Shown here piece after piece: positions 54,250-64,000 of a stretch of DNA of 64,000 nt; position 1 is the first letter of the stretch, and every line of letters starts with the position of its first letter. A program made the position numbers and the translations under genes. The notes under the pieces are model-generated. The model had not been told where the DNA came from, searched no databases, and saw only the letters and a list, made by a program, of their open reading frames with translations. This stretch comes from Piezodorus guildinii (Eukaryota; Arthropoda; Insecta; Hemiptera; Pentatomidae): the NCBI GenBank assembly GCA_023052935.1, contig CM041298.1, positions 5,661,344-5,725,343 on the forward strand. The letters run 5' to 3'.

Positions 54250-54556
54250 ACTTTCCTATCTACCTAGAAACAGAAATAGAAATAGAAAAAAAAAATTATT
54301 CTGGGACTTTGTCCCTTAAGAATTACATGAAATTTACAAGTAAAGGTAGCACATCTGGCCAGAAAACATTAAATAAATATAATTATGTACATAGGCAAAA
54401 GAGGTAGAAAAACAACTTTATATAACTGTATGTACATACACACCTTTATGTACCAAAGATAAGAAAAAGCATAAAAAAGTAAAGTAAACAAATAGTAAAT
54501 GGAAAGTAAGAAACAACTAATTTTGAACACACTGATAAAAAAAAATTATAATAATA

Positions 54557-54630
<74 letters not shown>

Positions 54631-55345
54631 AAAAATAGATAAAAAGGTAAACATAGGATATTCATTTCTTATAATGAAAAATCTAATACATAATTAAAGA
54701 TCAACAAGCGTCAGTTTGTGATAATAGGTGTTGGAAAAGGCGATATTTGAATGTGGATAAGGAAGAAGCATGACGTATATTGGAAGGAATGGAATTCCAG
54801 AATGTAATGGAACGGGGAAGAAAGGATCGATCGAAGGCTTTAGTTCTGTGGGATAGCACATAAAGGTCGGAATGGCGCGATCTCGTTTCAAGCAAGTGGA
54901 CTGAGGATTTAAATTGAAAGATACAGTAGATATAGGAAGGATGCTGGGATTTTATCGTTTGGTAGAGAAATGACCCAAGGAAGAACGTAAGTAAGTATGG
55001 AGGTTGTTGGGAGTTTAACGATTTGGTAAAGGTATGATCCGAGAAAATATTTCCTCCGTATGGAGGAAAGAAGCCACTTCAACTCGGCATAGCGATGGGT
55101 CACTTGAGACCGCCTCGAGGTACCCAAAACAAATCTTAAAAAATAATTCATGAGACGCTTTAACCTGTTCTCAAGTACCACAGGGAGACCACCGTACACC
55201 GCGCACGGGTAGTCGAAGTGGGTGACGAAACGAGGAGCTTCCGCGTGGAATGTGGAAGAAGGTATCTGGAGCGATGAAAAAACTTCAGGGTACTTATAGA
55301 TCTACGGGAAATTTCGGCAATATGAGGTTTCCTCGATAGGGTTTG
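54250..55345 (-). mobile_element. CR1/L2-like LINE 3' end (L2x copy 3)
   Basis: The minus strand has RT C-terminal coding: YGGLPVVLENRLKRLMNYFL (55199-54909), then RSRHSDLYVLSHRTKAFDRS and RSITFWNSIPSNIRHASSLS (54895-54700). The 3' UTR contains the (TA)n tract 54558-54627. It ends in CTTAAGGGACAAAGTCCCAG, a clean hairpin, then AATAATT and a (TTTCTA)n-like tail at 54255-54280. This is the longest copy of the family, still 5' truncated and frameshifted. Confidence 0.75.
54558..54627. repeat. (TA)n microsatellite
   Basis: About 70 bp of TA units inside the L2x 3' UTR. Confidence 0.95.
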
Positions 55346-55643
55346 GTCTATAGTTACCCATATTCCATACTACCAAATTGTACCTAGTTTCCATTCGCCT
55401 ACATCACGGTACGAATCTCCACTCTACTCCATTTTTCAACGTTTCTTATTTCATGTATTTTTCTAATATATTTGTACATTATCTGCTCTGTATAGTCCTC
55501 TCATTATTATACCTTTGTCATTGTAATTTAATTAATTGATTTCTTTACGATTCTAGTTCCTTTTCATGTTATAATATTGACATTATATGGCGCAATAGTT
55601 TTTAAAATAGTTTATTTAATCTTATTTTAAATGTATCTTTTCA

Positions 55644-55760
55644 GTCCTGATGGTGACCCACAATGGGGGTCGAAACGTTGGTAAAAAATAAACTGTTGAA
55701 ACTACTCCATTGTTTCATTCACCGACCGCCACTCGGACTAATTCCTTTTAGTAGTTTCCT
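55644..55760 (+). ncRNA. Penelope-like end with hammerhead-like motif 7, core mutated
   Basis: CTGATGG (55647-55653, A9 changed to G), a GACCC/GGGTC stem, GAAA (55672-55675), CGTTGG, then the arm with GACCGCCACTCGGACTAATT as at 3460-3523 and 4185-4250. It confirms that the hammerhead and arm form one unit. Confidence 0.55.
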
Positions 55761-55937
55761 TATTATTATTAAGAATTCGCAAATTTTCACTTTTGTAATA
55801 ATCTACTATATATTTCATATTTGAGAAAAAGAAAAAAAGAACAATGAAATATCGGATTCTCGTATCCGAATTGTTACAATTAAAAATTCTCAATGTTCCA
55901 TTCAGGAATAAACTCATTCATAAAGATCTCCACGTTA

Positions 55938-56450
55938 CATATTTTTACTTTCACTTACTATATATAGTAAGGAGAAGTATTGCGATCGTGAAACTTTTCG
56001 AATTCCAGTTTTCAACGGAAATAGACATTTTAGGGTCCTCTGAGTCCAAATAACCAAGTCCCGCAAAAAGGTCTCGGTGTGTTTGTGGTAACTCCCGGGA
56101 GGAAACGAAAAGTCCTATGAAACTGAAATTTTATATTTAAAACAAATATACGCTTGAGGCTATACAAAACTTTTTTCATCAAAATGAGCTTACCAGAAGA
56201 GTCACTTTATACCATGCATTTTGCACCTTTTTTCGATTTTCTCGAAAACGGTTCTGACGATTTTGATAAAACTCGCTATATCGATGTAAATATTTTATAT
56301 TGCTTTCTCTAAAGTACCTTTAATTTTGTTGATTCTATAAAAATAATCTATCTTGTTACTACGTATGAAAAACAGGTAAATATATAAATTGAATGAATTC
56401 GATACACAACTAAGGAAAACACTGAAAAAATATTTTTTAATGCAATTTAT
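55938..56450 (-). mobile_element. HRA copy, 3' half
   Basis: The 3' palindrome is at about 55955-55970. The body runs to GAAAAAATATTTTTTAATGC with an internal gap near 56295. Confidence 0.85.
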
Positions 56451-56454
56451 TATT

Positions 56455-56612
56455 TTTATTTTCACTTACTATATATATGTCATATATTGCGATCGTGAAA
56501 ATTTTCGAATTCCAGTTTTCAACGGAAAAACACATTTTAGGGTCCCCTGAGTCCAAATATTCAAGTCCCGCAAAAGGTGTGTGTGTGTGTGGTAACTCCC
56601 GAGTTTCATAGA
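56455..56612 (-). mobile_element. HRA 3' end fragment, second in tandem
   Basis: TTTCACTTACTATATATATG through the GT tract (56578-56591), truncated at CTCCCGAG by a Jockey 3' UTR scrap. Confidence 0.8.
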
Positions 56613-56617
56613 TTTTT

Positions 56618-56720
56618 TGAAGTGCTGCCCATCGGCAGCTTCTTCACATATGTAACATGTCTTTTTATAATTAAACTCACATTATATTAATACAGTTATC
56701 ATTGATATAGATTTAAATTG
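56618..56720 (+). mobile_element. Jockey 3' UTR scrap
   Basis: TTTTTGAAGTGCTGCCCATC is the inverse of the Jockey 3' UTR at 9830-9855. No tail is evident. Confidence 0.5.
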
Positions 56721-57027
56721 GAATAAATATAGAATAATAAAAAAAGAAGAAATGTCATTTAAAAAACAGTAAAATGTATTTTTTCAAAAATAAAATTTTA
56801 AATCTGTTGGTTTTTGCCTATGCCGATAGATTTCTTGCTATGACAGAACAAAAAACTGAGGAAATTGCGGAAAGTGGCTGTTTCATTAATAATGCATCGG
56901 GTTCCACCAAAACTCTTTCTTCCGAAGACTCACGGCTGAAGAACAGGCCACTTAGTATAATATTAATAATCCCTTGTTTAATGTACCATTAAACATCTCT
57001 TAGGCACTTTAATATTATAAATAAAAA
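56721..57027. other. unassigned sequence
   Basis: A 72-aa ORF (56774-56992) has no known motif. Confidence 0.3.
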
Positions 57028-57621
57028 ATCTTGGGCGAGCAAAACACCAACACAAAACACTCTTACCTCCTTGTTAAAATAAATTTAAAAAATTTTTAAA
57101 CACAATTATTATGAAAATAAATTGTTAAAGAGTTAGTTAAATTGAATTTCAATAGAAACATATGTTTTATTAAATAATCTATTATATTATTGTTAACAAA
57201 AATTAGTTAATTTATACGCTTTTCATCCCTCTCCATTACATTTCACAACTTGTGTAAAAGATATAGGCATTTAAACCCCCTCAGACTATTTAAAATAGAA
57301 TGAAATCTATATCATATTTAAAACCCATCAAATTTTACCTCGATATAGAAAGTTTAATCAAAATCTTTTGAGCGGTTTTTAAGAAAATCGCTAAAAAGTG
57401 CAAAATCCATAGTATAAAGAGGCTCTCGTGGTTAGCTTATTTTGATGAAAAAGTATGTAACATCTCGGGCGTATAGTATGAATACGCATTAATATGGAAT
57501 TTCAGTTTTTCACCACACACAGACTTTTTGCAGGACTTGGCCATTTGGACTCAGGGAACCCTGAAACGCCTATTTCCGTTGAAATCAGGATTTCAAAAAT
57601 TTTCAGGATTGCAATACATTC
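57028..57621 (+). mobile_element. HRA copy, internal deletion, interrupted by RTEx
   Basis: The 5' end is diverged (TTGGGCGAGCAAAACACC), about 200 bp is missing near 57260, and the 3' part runs to TTGCAATACATTCCCTTA. Its last bases (TATATATTTCATATGTAGC, then AGAGAAAGTAAAG) lie beyond the RTEx at 58911-58950. Confidence 0.8.
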
Positions 57622-57623
57622 CC

Positions 57624-58910
57624 TTAATAATAATAGGCTTACCGAACCCGGAGGTTCAATGTCGATAACACCAAATTCCGCCTACATAGACTCGTCCAAT
57701 GCTCAACGTTCAAGCCCAAGCCCCCGAGATCAGCCTTAAAGATATTCTCCCATTGACGCTTCCGCCTACCTTTCGGACGCCTACCAGTCGGATCAGCAAA
57801 TACCAACTTTCTCGGAATCCTTTCTTCACCGAGCCCAACAATTTTACTCGCCCATTTTAGTCTCCGTGACGCTATCAACTCAATTATCTTCACAGGATAC
57901 AAGTTCCACAATTCCGCGTTGTGCAACCTTCTAAACTCCCAGTGCCCTCACCTCTCTTCGGACCAAATATTTTACGCAGTACCTTATTTTCGAAAACCTT
58001 AAGCCCTTGTTCATCCTTCAAAGTAAGCGGCCACGTTAACCGTCGGAAGAATAATAGTTCTATAAATTCTAACCTTTAAGTTTTTAGATAGAAACCGCGA
58101 ACTAATCTAACTTACCAAATGAATAATAACACGCATTTCTCACCTTTAACCGGGACTTTATTTCTTCCTGGATTTCATTTTTTCTTGTGATCATTGAACC
58201 TAAATAATTGAATTTCTCTACGAGTTCAAAAGTATGCCCTGATACATCAATATCACCAAGATCGCCACCGTTTCTGCTACTAATCATATATTTCGTTCTT
58301 ATCGGTATTTAATTCGAGTCCTATTTCTTTACCGGTTTTTATTAACACACGTATTTAGTTGTATGGTTTCCGTGTCTTCACCTAGCAGTACTAAATCATC
58401 GGCATACCCCAAAACCGGAATCTTGTCACCCATATTTAATCCTTTCTCGGTACGCATCATCTTTTCTATGGCATATTCTAAAGCTATATTAAATAATATA
58501 GGTGAAAGGGAGTCACCCTGTTTCAAACCCGATCGTACCTCAAATCTCTCGGAGTAATTATGACCGATTCTAACTTTATGAAATGTTTCCGACAAACACA
58601 TCTCTACTAGGTTTACTAACTCTCTAGGTATTCCCTGTTCAATCATGATGTTATATAGCTTCTGACGGTCTATTAAATTATAAGCCTTTTTAAAATCGAT
58701 ATAAAGTTGATGGACTACACAGTTGTATTCCATTTTTTCTCTAATATTTGACGTAAGGAAAATATTTGATCAATCGTTGAGCGATTCCGCCTAAAACCAC
58801 ATTGGTAATCTCCGATAATTTCCTCAGCGTATTCCGTGATTCGACTAGTTTTATTCGAGAATATTTTATAGCATACTGGGAGAAGAGAGATTCCACGATA
58901 GAATGCATTC
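57624..58910 (-). mobile_element. RTE-like LINE, 5' truncated (RTEx copy 3, longest)
   Basis: The short AATAATAAT tail is at the left (plus 57624-57634). In element order the minus strand encodes YRGISLLPVCYKIFSNK and GDYQCGFRRNRSTIDQIFSL (58930-58715). Then come LYIDFKKAYNLIDRQKLYN, VRSGLKQGDSLSPILFNIAL and the catalytic GYADDLVLLGED (58733-58329). FNYLGSMITRKNEIQEEIKS (58287-58102) and the C-terminal GRRPKGRRKRQWEN (57926-57639) follow. GLKQGDSLSPILFN is typical of RTE-type polymerases. Several frameshifts are present and the endonuclease is lost. Confidence 0.88.
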
Positions 58911-58950
58911 TCATACATTATATATTTCATATGTAGCTAAGAGAAAGTAA

Positions 58951-59457
58951 AGATCTTAAATGGAATTTCATTTATTTACATTTTCTTTGAAAAATTATAG
59001 GTTAAATTCAATGATGAAATAATTTTGTTTCCAAAGGCGTAGTATTCAATGAAAAGACAGTATTATGTATCCCGTAGCTTGGTCATTAGGAGCGGTAAAT
59101 TGTGTTACTACAAAGTGTTGGAAACTACTGACTCTATAATCGCCATTAACATAGCAATTGATTAAGCCCTCGCTAACTTGATTTAGCAAGGTCCTGCATA
59201 GCAATAGCACTTAGCACGGAGGCTTAGCACTTAACACGGTGTTTCGGGTTTCTCGACAAGTACGTAATCAATATTCACTAGGAAATGGTTACAGCCGAAT
59301 ATTAAACAAGAACTCATTAGATATACCGGTATAATCAAAAACATCAATGTAAATTTTACATAATTCCGGTTTTCATCTTACATTTCGGATCTCCTCAGGG
59401 TCCAAGCAACCAGAAGCATCAAGGAAAGGTGGAGCGAGGACAGTATTAGTAATAATT
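58951..59457. other. unassigned sequence
   Basis: 59160-59240 has AGCACTTAGCACGGAGGCTTAGCACTTAACACGG as short internal repeats. No ORF of note. Confidence 0.3.
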
Positions 59458-60050
59458 TGTTTTTTCTTTCAATTATTTTATTGATATTTACAACTGTACA
59501 CAGTACAACAAGTAAATGAGCTATTTATAGAACATTGGCTTGAAAAAGTCTTGAGAAAAATCTACCCAGTTGTAGCATTTCAGAGTTTATTTGGTAAGCA
59601 GGTCTCGAGGCCACCGTCTTTTCAGACGCCTCGGAGGATTATCGGGAATAGATGCCAATGAGAGGATACGGACCAGCGGGTTTGTATGGGCGGGTAATTT
59701 GGAATGAAAGGAGGAGTATCTTTTTTGGGCAATTTCTGCAACTAGTGGAATATTCAGGTCTCTATGGATGAGTTTGTTGGTAACAAAGTACGTAGCGTCT
59801 AGGATTTGTCGAAGGATTTTGGATTACAAGAATTTGATGCGGTAGAAATTCGTTGGTTTAGTGTAGCCCCATAGCTCTATGCCATAAGTCCAAATAGGTC
59901 TAATAATGGTTGTGTAAATGAGTTTTTTGAAGTAAAGAGGGAGTTTTGATCGTTTGTCAAGTAAGTGTTTTAATAGTCGATATCTACGAGCAGTTTCTTG
60001 TCGTTTAAGTCTTGTATGAGGACTCCGTGTAAGGCGTTTGTCAAGTAAAG
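59458..60050 (-). mobile_element. Jockey-like LINE, 5' truncated, fused to mariner remnant
   Basis: The 3' UTR begins after a weak T-run at 59459-59482. Minus-strand coding holds LLDKRLTRSPHTRLKRQETA, TIIRPIWTYGIELWGYTKPT and the terminal RRLKRRWPRDL-type segment. It joins MarB sequence at 60050. AGTAATAA occurs at 59448-59455 and 60049-60056 and could be the TSD, yet mariner sequence is not found on the far side. Confidence 0.75.
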
Positions 60051-60407
60051 TAATAAAGTCGGTATCCCCAGCTGAAAACAGCAAACCAACGGCGAATGGT
60101 CCCTTCATTAACACTCCCTTCTCCAAACGACTTGCGAATATTTCTAGCAGTCTCAGCTGCTGAATGGCCGAGTTTAAACTCATACAAAAATATTACTCGA
60201 AAATCGCTTGTTTCCATGTTCATATTTGGAGGTATACTAAAATGTGGGTAATTGATTGGGAAGCTAGTGTTTATAATACAAAGGTAGAGGATTAGTAACT
60301 GTTTACTTTAAATATGTATACATTCGGAAGAAAACAACAGAGACCTGCAAAATCCTTTATGTATTTCAGAAACTATAAAAACGGACATTTCATATGAAAC
60401 AGCCCAA
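60051..60407 (-). mobile_element. mariner MarB copy 3, half element
   Basis: The transposase N-terminus MNMETSDFRVIFLYEFKLGH and GSVNEGTIRRWFAVFSWGY is preceded by the leader and right TIR (plus CGGACATTTCATATGAAAC, ending 60407 with TA). The rest is missing at the Jockey junction. Confidence 0.85.
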
Positions 60408-60469
60408 TACAATAATACCACTTGACTAAAATCACCTGAAGTAGTTGGGATTAGAGGTAAATCTTTTTT

Positions 60470-60765
60470 ATGACTTAATATAAATGTATAATATACTGTT
60501 GGATAGCTAAAAATTCTAGAAAAAATATTGTCTATTTCACGGAATTTTAAATTATAATGGAGAGTGATGAGAAGCCAGTGAAACTAACTGATTGTTGTAC
60601 ATGGAAATATAATAGATTATTTAATAAAACACGTGTTTCTATTGAAATTCAATTTAATTGATTCTTTAACACATCATTTCCATCTCTAAATGTATTTTAA
60701 ATTTCTTAAATTGGTTTTAAAAATGGAGGTAAGAGAAATTCGTGTGCTGCGCACACTAAATTTAT
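60470..60765 (-). mobile_element. HRA 5' part
   Basis: TATAATATACTGTTGGATAG to the 5' end (plus CGTGTGCTGCGCACACTAAA). Confidence 0.7.
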
Positions 60766-61305
60766 TTATAATAAGAACGGCAATACAGACGTATAATATA
60801 CCGCTGGAAAGCTGAATGTTTTAGATAAAATATTATCTAATACAAGAAATTGTAAAAAGTAATAGTTGCCGAAACAGGATAAAACTAAGTCTTGCATTGT
60901 TGTAGATAATAATATAATAATTCAGTATAATTTAATTTTTTACCACTAAATTGTTTTAAATTTCTTGTTTGTTTATTTATTTAAAGTCACTTTATGCTAC
61001 TTAGGCTAATCGGACGATGCTACAGTGGGAGTCCTAAATTTTGCCTATCCAGATTTAATTAGAATAGGGATCTTAAACGATTTCCTGACATCGCACAGGC
61101 TCGGGACCACCTTTTAACGGCATAACTAAGGATTTTTTACCCCCATTAAAAAATCCTAGGACCACCTGCGGGTTCGAACCCGTGACCTTTGGCATAGGAG
61201 GGTGTTATGCTAACCACCTAGCTAAAAGTGATCCTGTTTTTAAATTTCTTAAATTGATTTTAGCAACGAAGATAAGTGAAAGTCACGTTTTGCGCGCGCT
61301 AGATT
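60766..61305 (-). mobile_element. HRA 5' part, second copy, split by SINE-A
   Basis: GTATAATATACCGCTGGAAA to 60966, then 61238-61305 with the 5' end (plus AAGTCACGTTTTGCGCGCGC). It stands in tandem with the previous copy. Confidence 0.7.
60967..61237 (-). mobile_element. SINE-A copy, 13-bp TSD
   Basis: Full length with a small deletion before AACGGCATAAC. B box GGGTTCGAACCC (plus). TTTTAAATTTCTT at 60954-60966 and 61238-61250 is the TSD. Confidence 0.92.
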
Positions 61306-61769
61306 TTTTCATTTATCTGACAACCAATGTATTGTATCTTTTAAAAATCGACGTCTCGATTATAAATCTATTAATTAAATTTAATTGTATTTAATCCTTT
61401 ATATTTTATATCAAGCTATGGCACGTGTTGAATAAACGTATAAATGGATTCCCGTTTCAATCAGCAAATGGATCCCTAATTCAATTTAGCCGAGGTATCG
61501 ATTGTAGGAATCGAAATCGTTTCGAGAGCGGATATTTCTGGTTTATGACAGGGGAGGGGATGAAGAAGGGGAGGGGGCTAATAGGCAATCAGTGCTGCCA
61601 ATCCTGGGACAATTTCCTGCTACACTTTTAGCCATTCATCAGGTTGTGTCTTCCTCTCGACCTAGTAGCTTCCGGTTTCTTAGCTTCGAAGTTGCCATGT
61701 AAGTCCTTCGATAAAGTGCCCTTTATCCGAAGCAAGGTTTGAGGAGTCTTCAAGTCAGGGTTATTAGAT
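61306..61769. other. unassigned sequence
   Basis: 61480-61740 is GC-richer, with GGGGAGGGGATGAAGAAGGG. The 68-aa ORF at 61425-61631 lacks motifs. Confidence 0.3.
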
Positions 61770-61965
61770 ACTTTCATTTACCTAAATATGAAGTGTAGAG
61801 TAAGAAAAAGCTCTGTAACGTTGATTTTTTTTTTGTTCCAGCTTTTAACGGAAACACACATTTAAGAATCTCTTGATTCCAAATAAAAAAGTTTCCCAAG
61901 TGTGTGTGTTAATCGCACTCAACTAAAATTTTATATATGAGACGAGTGTATGCCTGGTATTTAGG
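61770..61965 (-). mobile_element. HRA 3' end, diverged
   Basis: TACTTTCATTTACCTAAATATG, then CAGCTTTTAACGGAAACACA and a short GT tract at 61899-61910. Confidence 0.7.
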
Positions 61966-61967
61966 AG

Positions 61968-62040
61968 AGTCCGTGGCCGTTTGGAAAGCATGGTCTATCA
62001 CGCCAAAGCTTATGAGTTCGAATCCCAGTTAGCCCAGTAG
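61968..62040 (+). repeat. tRNA-like sequence (SINE head or tRNA pseudogene)
   Basis: GTCCGTGGCCGTTTGGAAAG has an A-box-like TGGCCGTTTGG. GAGTTCGAATCC is a good B box about 45 nt on. The acceptor ends do not pair well, so it is not a functional tRNA gene. It adjoins the left arm of an inverted repeat. Confidence 0.55.
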
Positions 62041-62522
62041 AATTAGACCAAAAAAGGGGGTTGGCTAGAAAAAGGTGGGGTAAATTTAATTTTTAGGCAC
62101 GATTGTTTGTACTGCTCCCCTCATTAAAAACCCAAGTTTTCACACTTTTCACCCTAGTGCGTTTTCCGCCATCTTAAAAAAACCTCTAAAAAAAAGCACT
62201 TTTTTCAGTTTTTTCCTTCTAAATCTCTTCCTGGAGATTTTAGAGAACAATAAATTGCCTACATGTTTGGTATGTAACATGTTGGAAAATTCGGAGCACC
62301 TACTGAGATACGTCGTTGTCAATATTGGCCAAATTGTCAAAAAAACACAAAATGTCAGGGAAGTCGGAGGCTTCGCTTCAATAACTACTTTGGTGTGCAG
62401 TTTATTAAAAAATACATAAGGAACGATCTTTTAGACCATTAAATTGAGCAGTACAAACAATAGTGCCTAAAAATTAAATTTACCCCTCCTTTTTCTAGCC
62501 AAAATCATATTTCTACTGAACT
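62036..62522. mobile_element. fold-back element with 57-bp inverted arms
   Basis: 62061-62117 and 62446-62502 are inverted copies with 2 mismatches in 57 (TTGGCTAGAAAAAGG...). Weaker similarity continues outward to CAGTAGAA. The 328-bp centre carries no ORF except a 63-aa frame. No TSD could be fixed. Confidence 0.7.
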
Positions 62523-62554
62523 AAGAAGTCCCGAAAAGAGTTTTTCAAGCATTT

Positions 62555-62882
62555 AATTAAAAATCTGGTGCAGACAACACTCCAACGATTTTCACTTACT
62601 CCGACTGATCAAATCAATTTAAAAACTAGTAAATATCTTGAATTTGAAAAATATTTGAAGTTAATTTCAATATAACGTGTATTCCATTTTCGCTAGAAAC
62701 ATATGATTTTTATTATATAATATGAATATATTAAATTATAACTTATAATAATCAGGAATAAGTTTATCCCTATTCGTAAACTTTATATTACATTTTACAA
62801 CACTGTGTATCAGATAATATTTTTTCTGAAATATTTCCGTTTAGGACGGTATATCATGCGTCTATATTACCATTATTTCTGT
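62555..62882 (+). mobile_element. HRA 5' third
   Basis: TCTGGTGCAGACAACACTCC to ATATTACCATTATTTCTG, then replaced by the start of a new copy at 62883. Confidence 0.8.
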
Positions 62883-63752
62883 TAAAATCTGGTGCGGGCA
62901 ACACACGACTTTCACTTACCTCCATTTTTAAAATCAATGAAAGAATTTTCAAATACAGTTAGAGATAAATTTGTATAGAAACATGTGTTTCATTAAAAAA
63001 TCTATTACATTATTATCTAAAATAATCAGTCAGTTTTATCGGCTTTTTATCACTTTCTATTAACTTTTAAAAGCTTGAGTATAAGATAATATTTTTTCTA
63101 AAAGTTTTAGCTTTCCAACGGTATATCAAACATGTATATTACCGCTCTTATGTAAAAAAACAAAAAAATTTCATCAAAAATATATTTTATCAGTTTTGTC
63201 CTTTAGTTGGGTATCGAATTCATTCAATTTATATATTTGCCTGTTTTTCATCAGTGGTAACAAGATAATATAGTTATTTCTAAAGAATCAACAAAATTAA
63301 AGGTAATTTAAAGGAAGAAGATTTAAAATATCGGCATTTAAGCCCTGTCAGACCATTTTATCCGAATGAAACCTAAATGATATTAAAGCCCATTAATTTT
63401 TACATCGATATAGCGAGTTTAATCAAAATTTTCAGAACCGTTTTCGAGAAAATCGAAAAAAAAGGAGTAAAATACAAAGTATAAAGTGCCTCTTCTGGTA
63501 ACCTCATTTAGATGAAAAAGTTTTTGTAACGTCTCGGGCGAATATTTGTCATAAATATAAAATTTCAGTTTCATAGGACTTACCGTTTCCGCCCGGGAGT
63601 TACCACACACACACACACACAAACCTTCTTGCAGGACTTGGTTATTTGGACTAAGGGGACCCTAAAATGTGTATTTCCGTTGAAAACTGGAATTCGAAAA
63701 TTTTCACGATCGCAATACTTTCCCTTACTATATATAGTAAGTGAAAGTAAAA
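62883..63752 (+). mobile_element. HRA complete copy; empty site for the Jockey insertion
   Basis: Start TCTGGTGCGGGCAACACACG, CA tract 63604-63621, palindrome TTACTATATATAGTAA at about 63726-63741, end GTAAGTGAAAGTAAAAAC. Confidence 0.9.
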
Positions 63753-64000
63753 ACAAACATAAATTACATTAAAACTGCTTTTTCTCTTTTATTCTTTAAT
63801 TAATCACCAAATTCGTTCAACTTATATAATTAGTCGTCCTTTATCAATGTTATTAAGAAGATATGGTTAATCTATTTGAATATCCGAAATTAAAGGTAGT
63901 TTAAAGGAAGAAAATTTAAAATATCGGCATTTAAGCCCTGAATGAAATCTATATGATATTAAAGACTATATAATTTTACATCCATATAGCGAGTTTAATC
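63753..64000 (+). mobile_element. HRA middle part, continues past the window
   Basis: It joins the family at the CTTTTTCTC...TTAATTAATCACC block and runs to TCCATATAGCGAGTTTAATC at the window end. Confidence 0.75.

Overview
This window looks like AT-rich intergenic DNA from an arthropod, most likely an insect. I infer this from Jockey-type LINEs, mariner, Tc1-like and Transib-like elements, Penelope-like remnants and tRNA-derived SINEs, with no bacterial-style gene packing. I find no convincing host gene. Every ORF with a recognisable product belongs to a mobile element, and almost the whole window is layered transposon insertions. The species cannot be named from sequence alone.

The background layer is one repeat family, here called HRA, with about 25-30 copies on both strands. 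Complete copies are about 870-920 bp. They start TCTGGTGCGGGCAACACACG, carry ACTTTCACTTAC just inside the 5' end and its inverse GTAAGTGAAAGT at the 3' end. A small hairpin precedes the 3' end and a (CA)n tract lies near it. This layout resembles Helentron-derived non-autonomous elements (HINE/DINE type). Many other elements are inserted into HRA copies, often with clear target-site duplications (TSDs).

Main landmarks: 3447-4285, a Penelope-like palindrome with two hammerhead-like motifs and a nested CR1/L2-like LINE, bounded by a 13-bp TSD; 20295-21165, a 5'-truncated Jockey with a 14-bp TSD; 21692-23597, four LTRs alternating with three 211-bp internal segments (a multimeric TRIM) with a tRNA-Trp primer site and a GAAT TSD; 24164-25078, a mariner deletion derivative with perfect 29-bp inverted repeats; 32911-36244, two deleted mariners of a second family flanking a Transib-like MITE (34113-34970); 39742-44499, a nearly intact full-length Jockey with a 13-bp TSD; 48271-48425, a fold-back MITE with 54-bp arms; 50249-51974, an RTE-like fragment between two ~500-bp direct copies; 57624-60407, RTE, Jockey and mariner remnants; 62036-62522, a fold-back with 57-bp arms next to a tRNA-like sequence; 62555-64000, consecutive HRA copies.

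Two SINE families are present. SINE-A (about 270 bp) has nine copies and SINE-B has two; both have tRNA-like heads with A and B boxes. The only near-functional coding capacity is the Jockey: ORF1 (gag-like) is open, and ORF2 (endonuclease plus reverse transcriptase) is broken by one single-base deletion. The features of most interest are the multimeric TRIM, the hammerhead-like motifs, the Transib-like MITE with RSS-like ends, and the HRA family.
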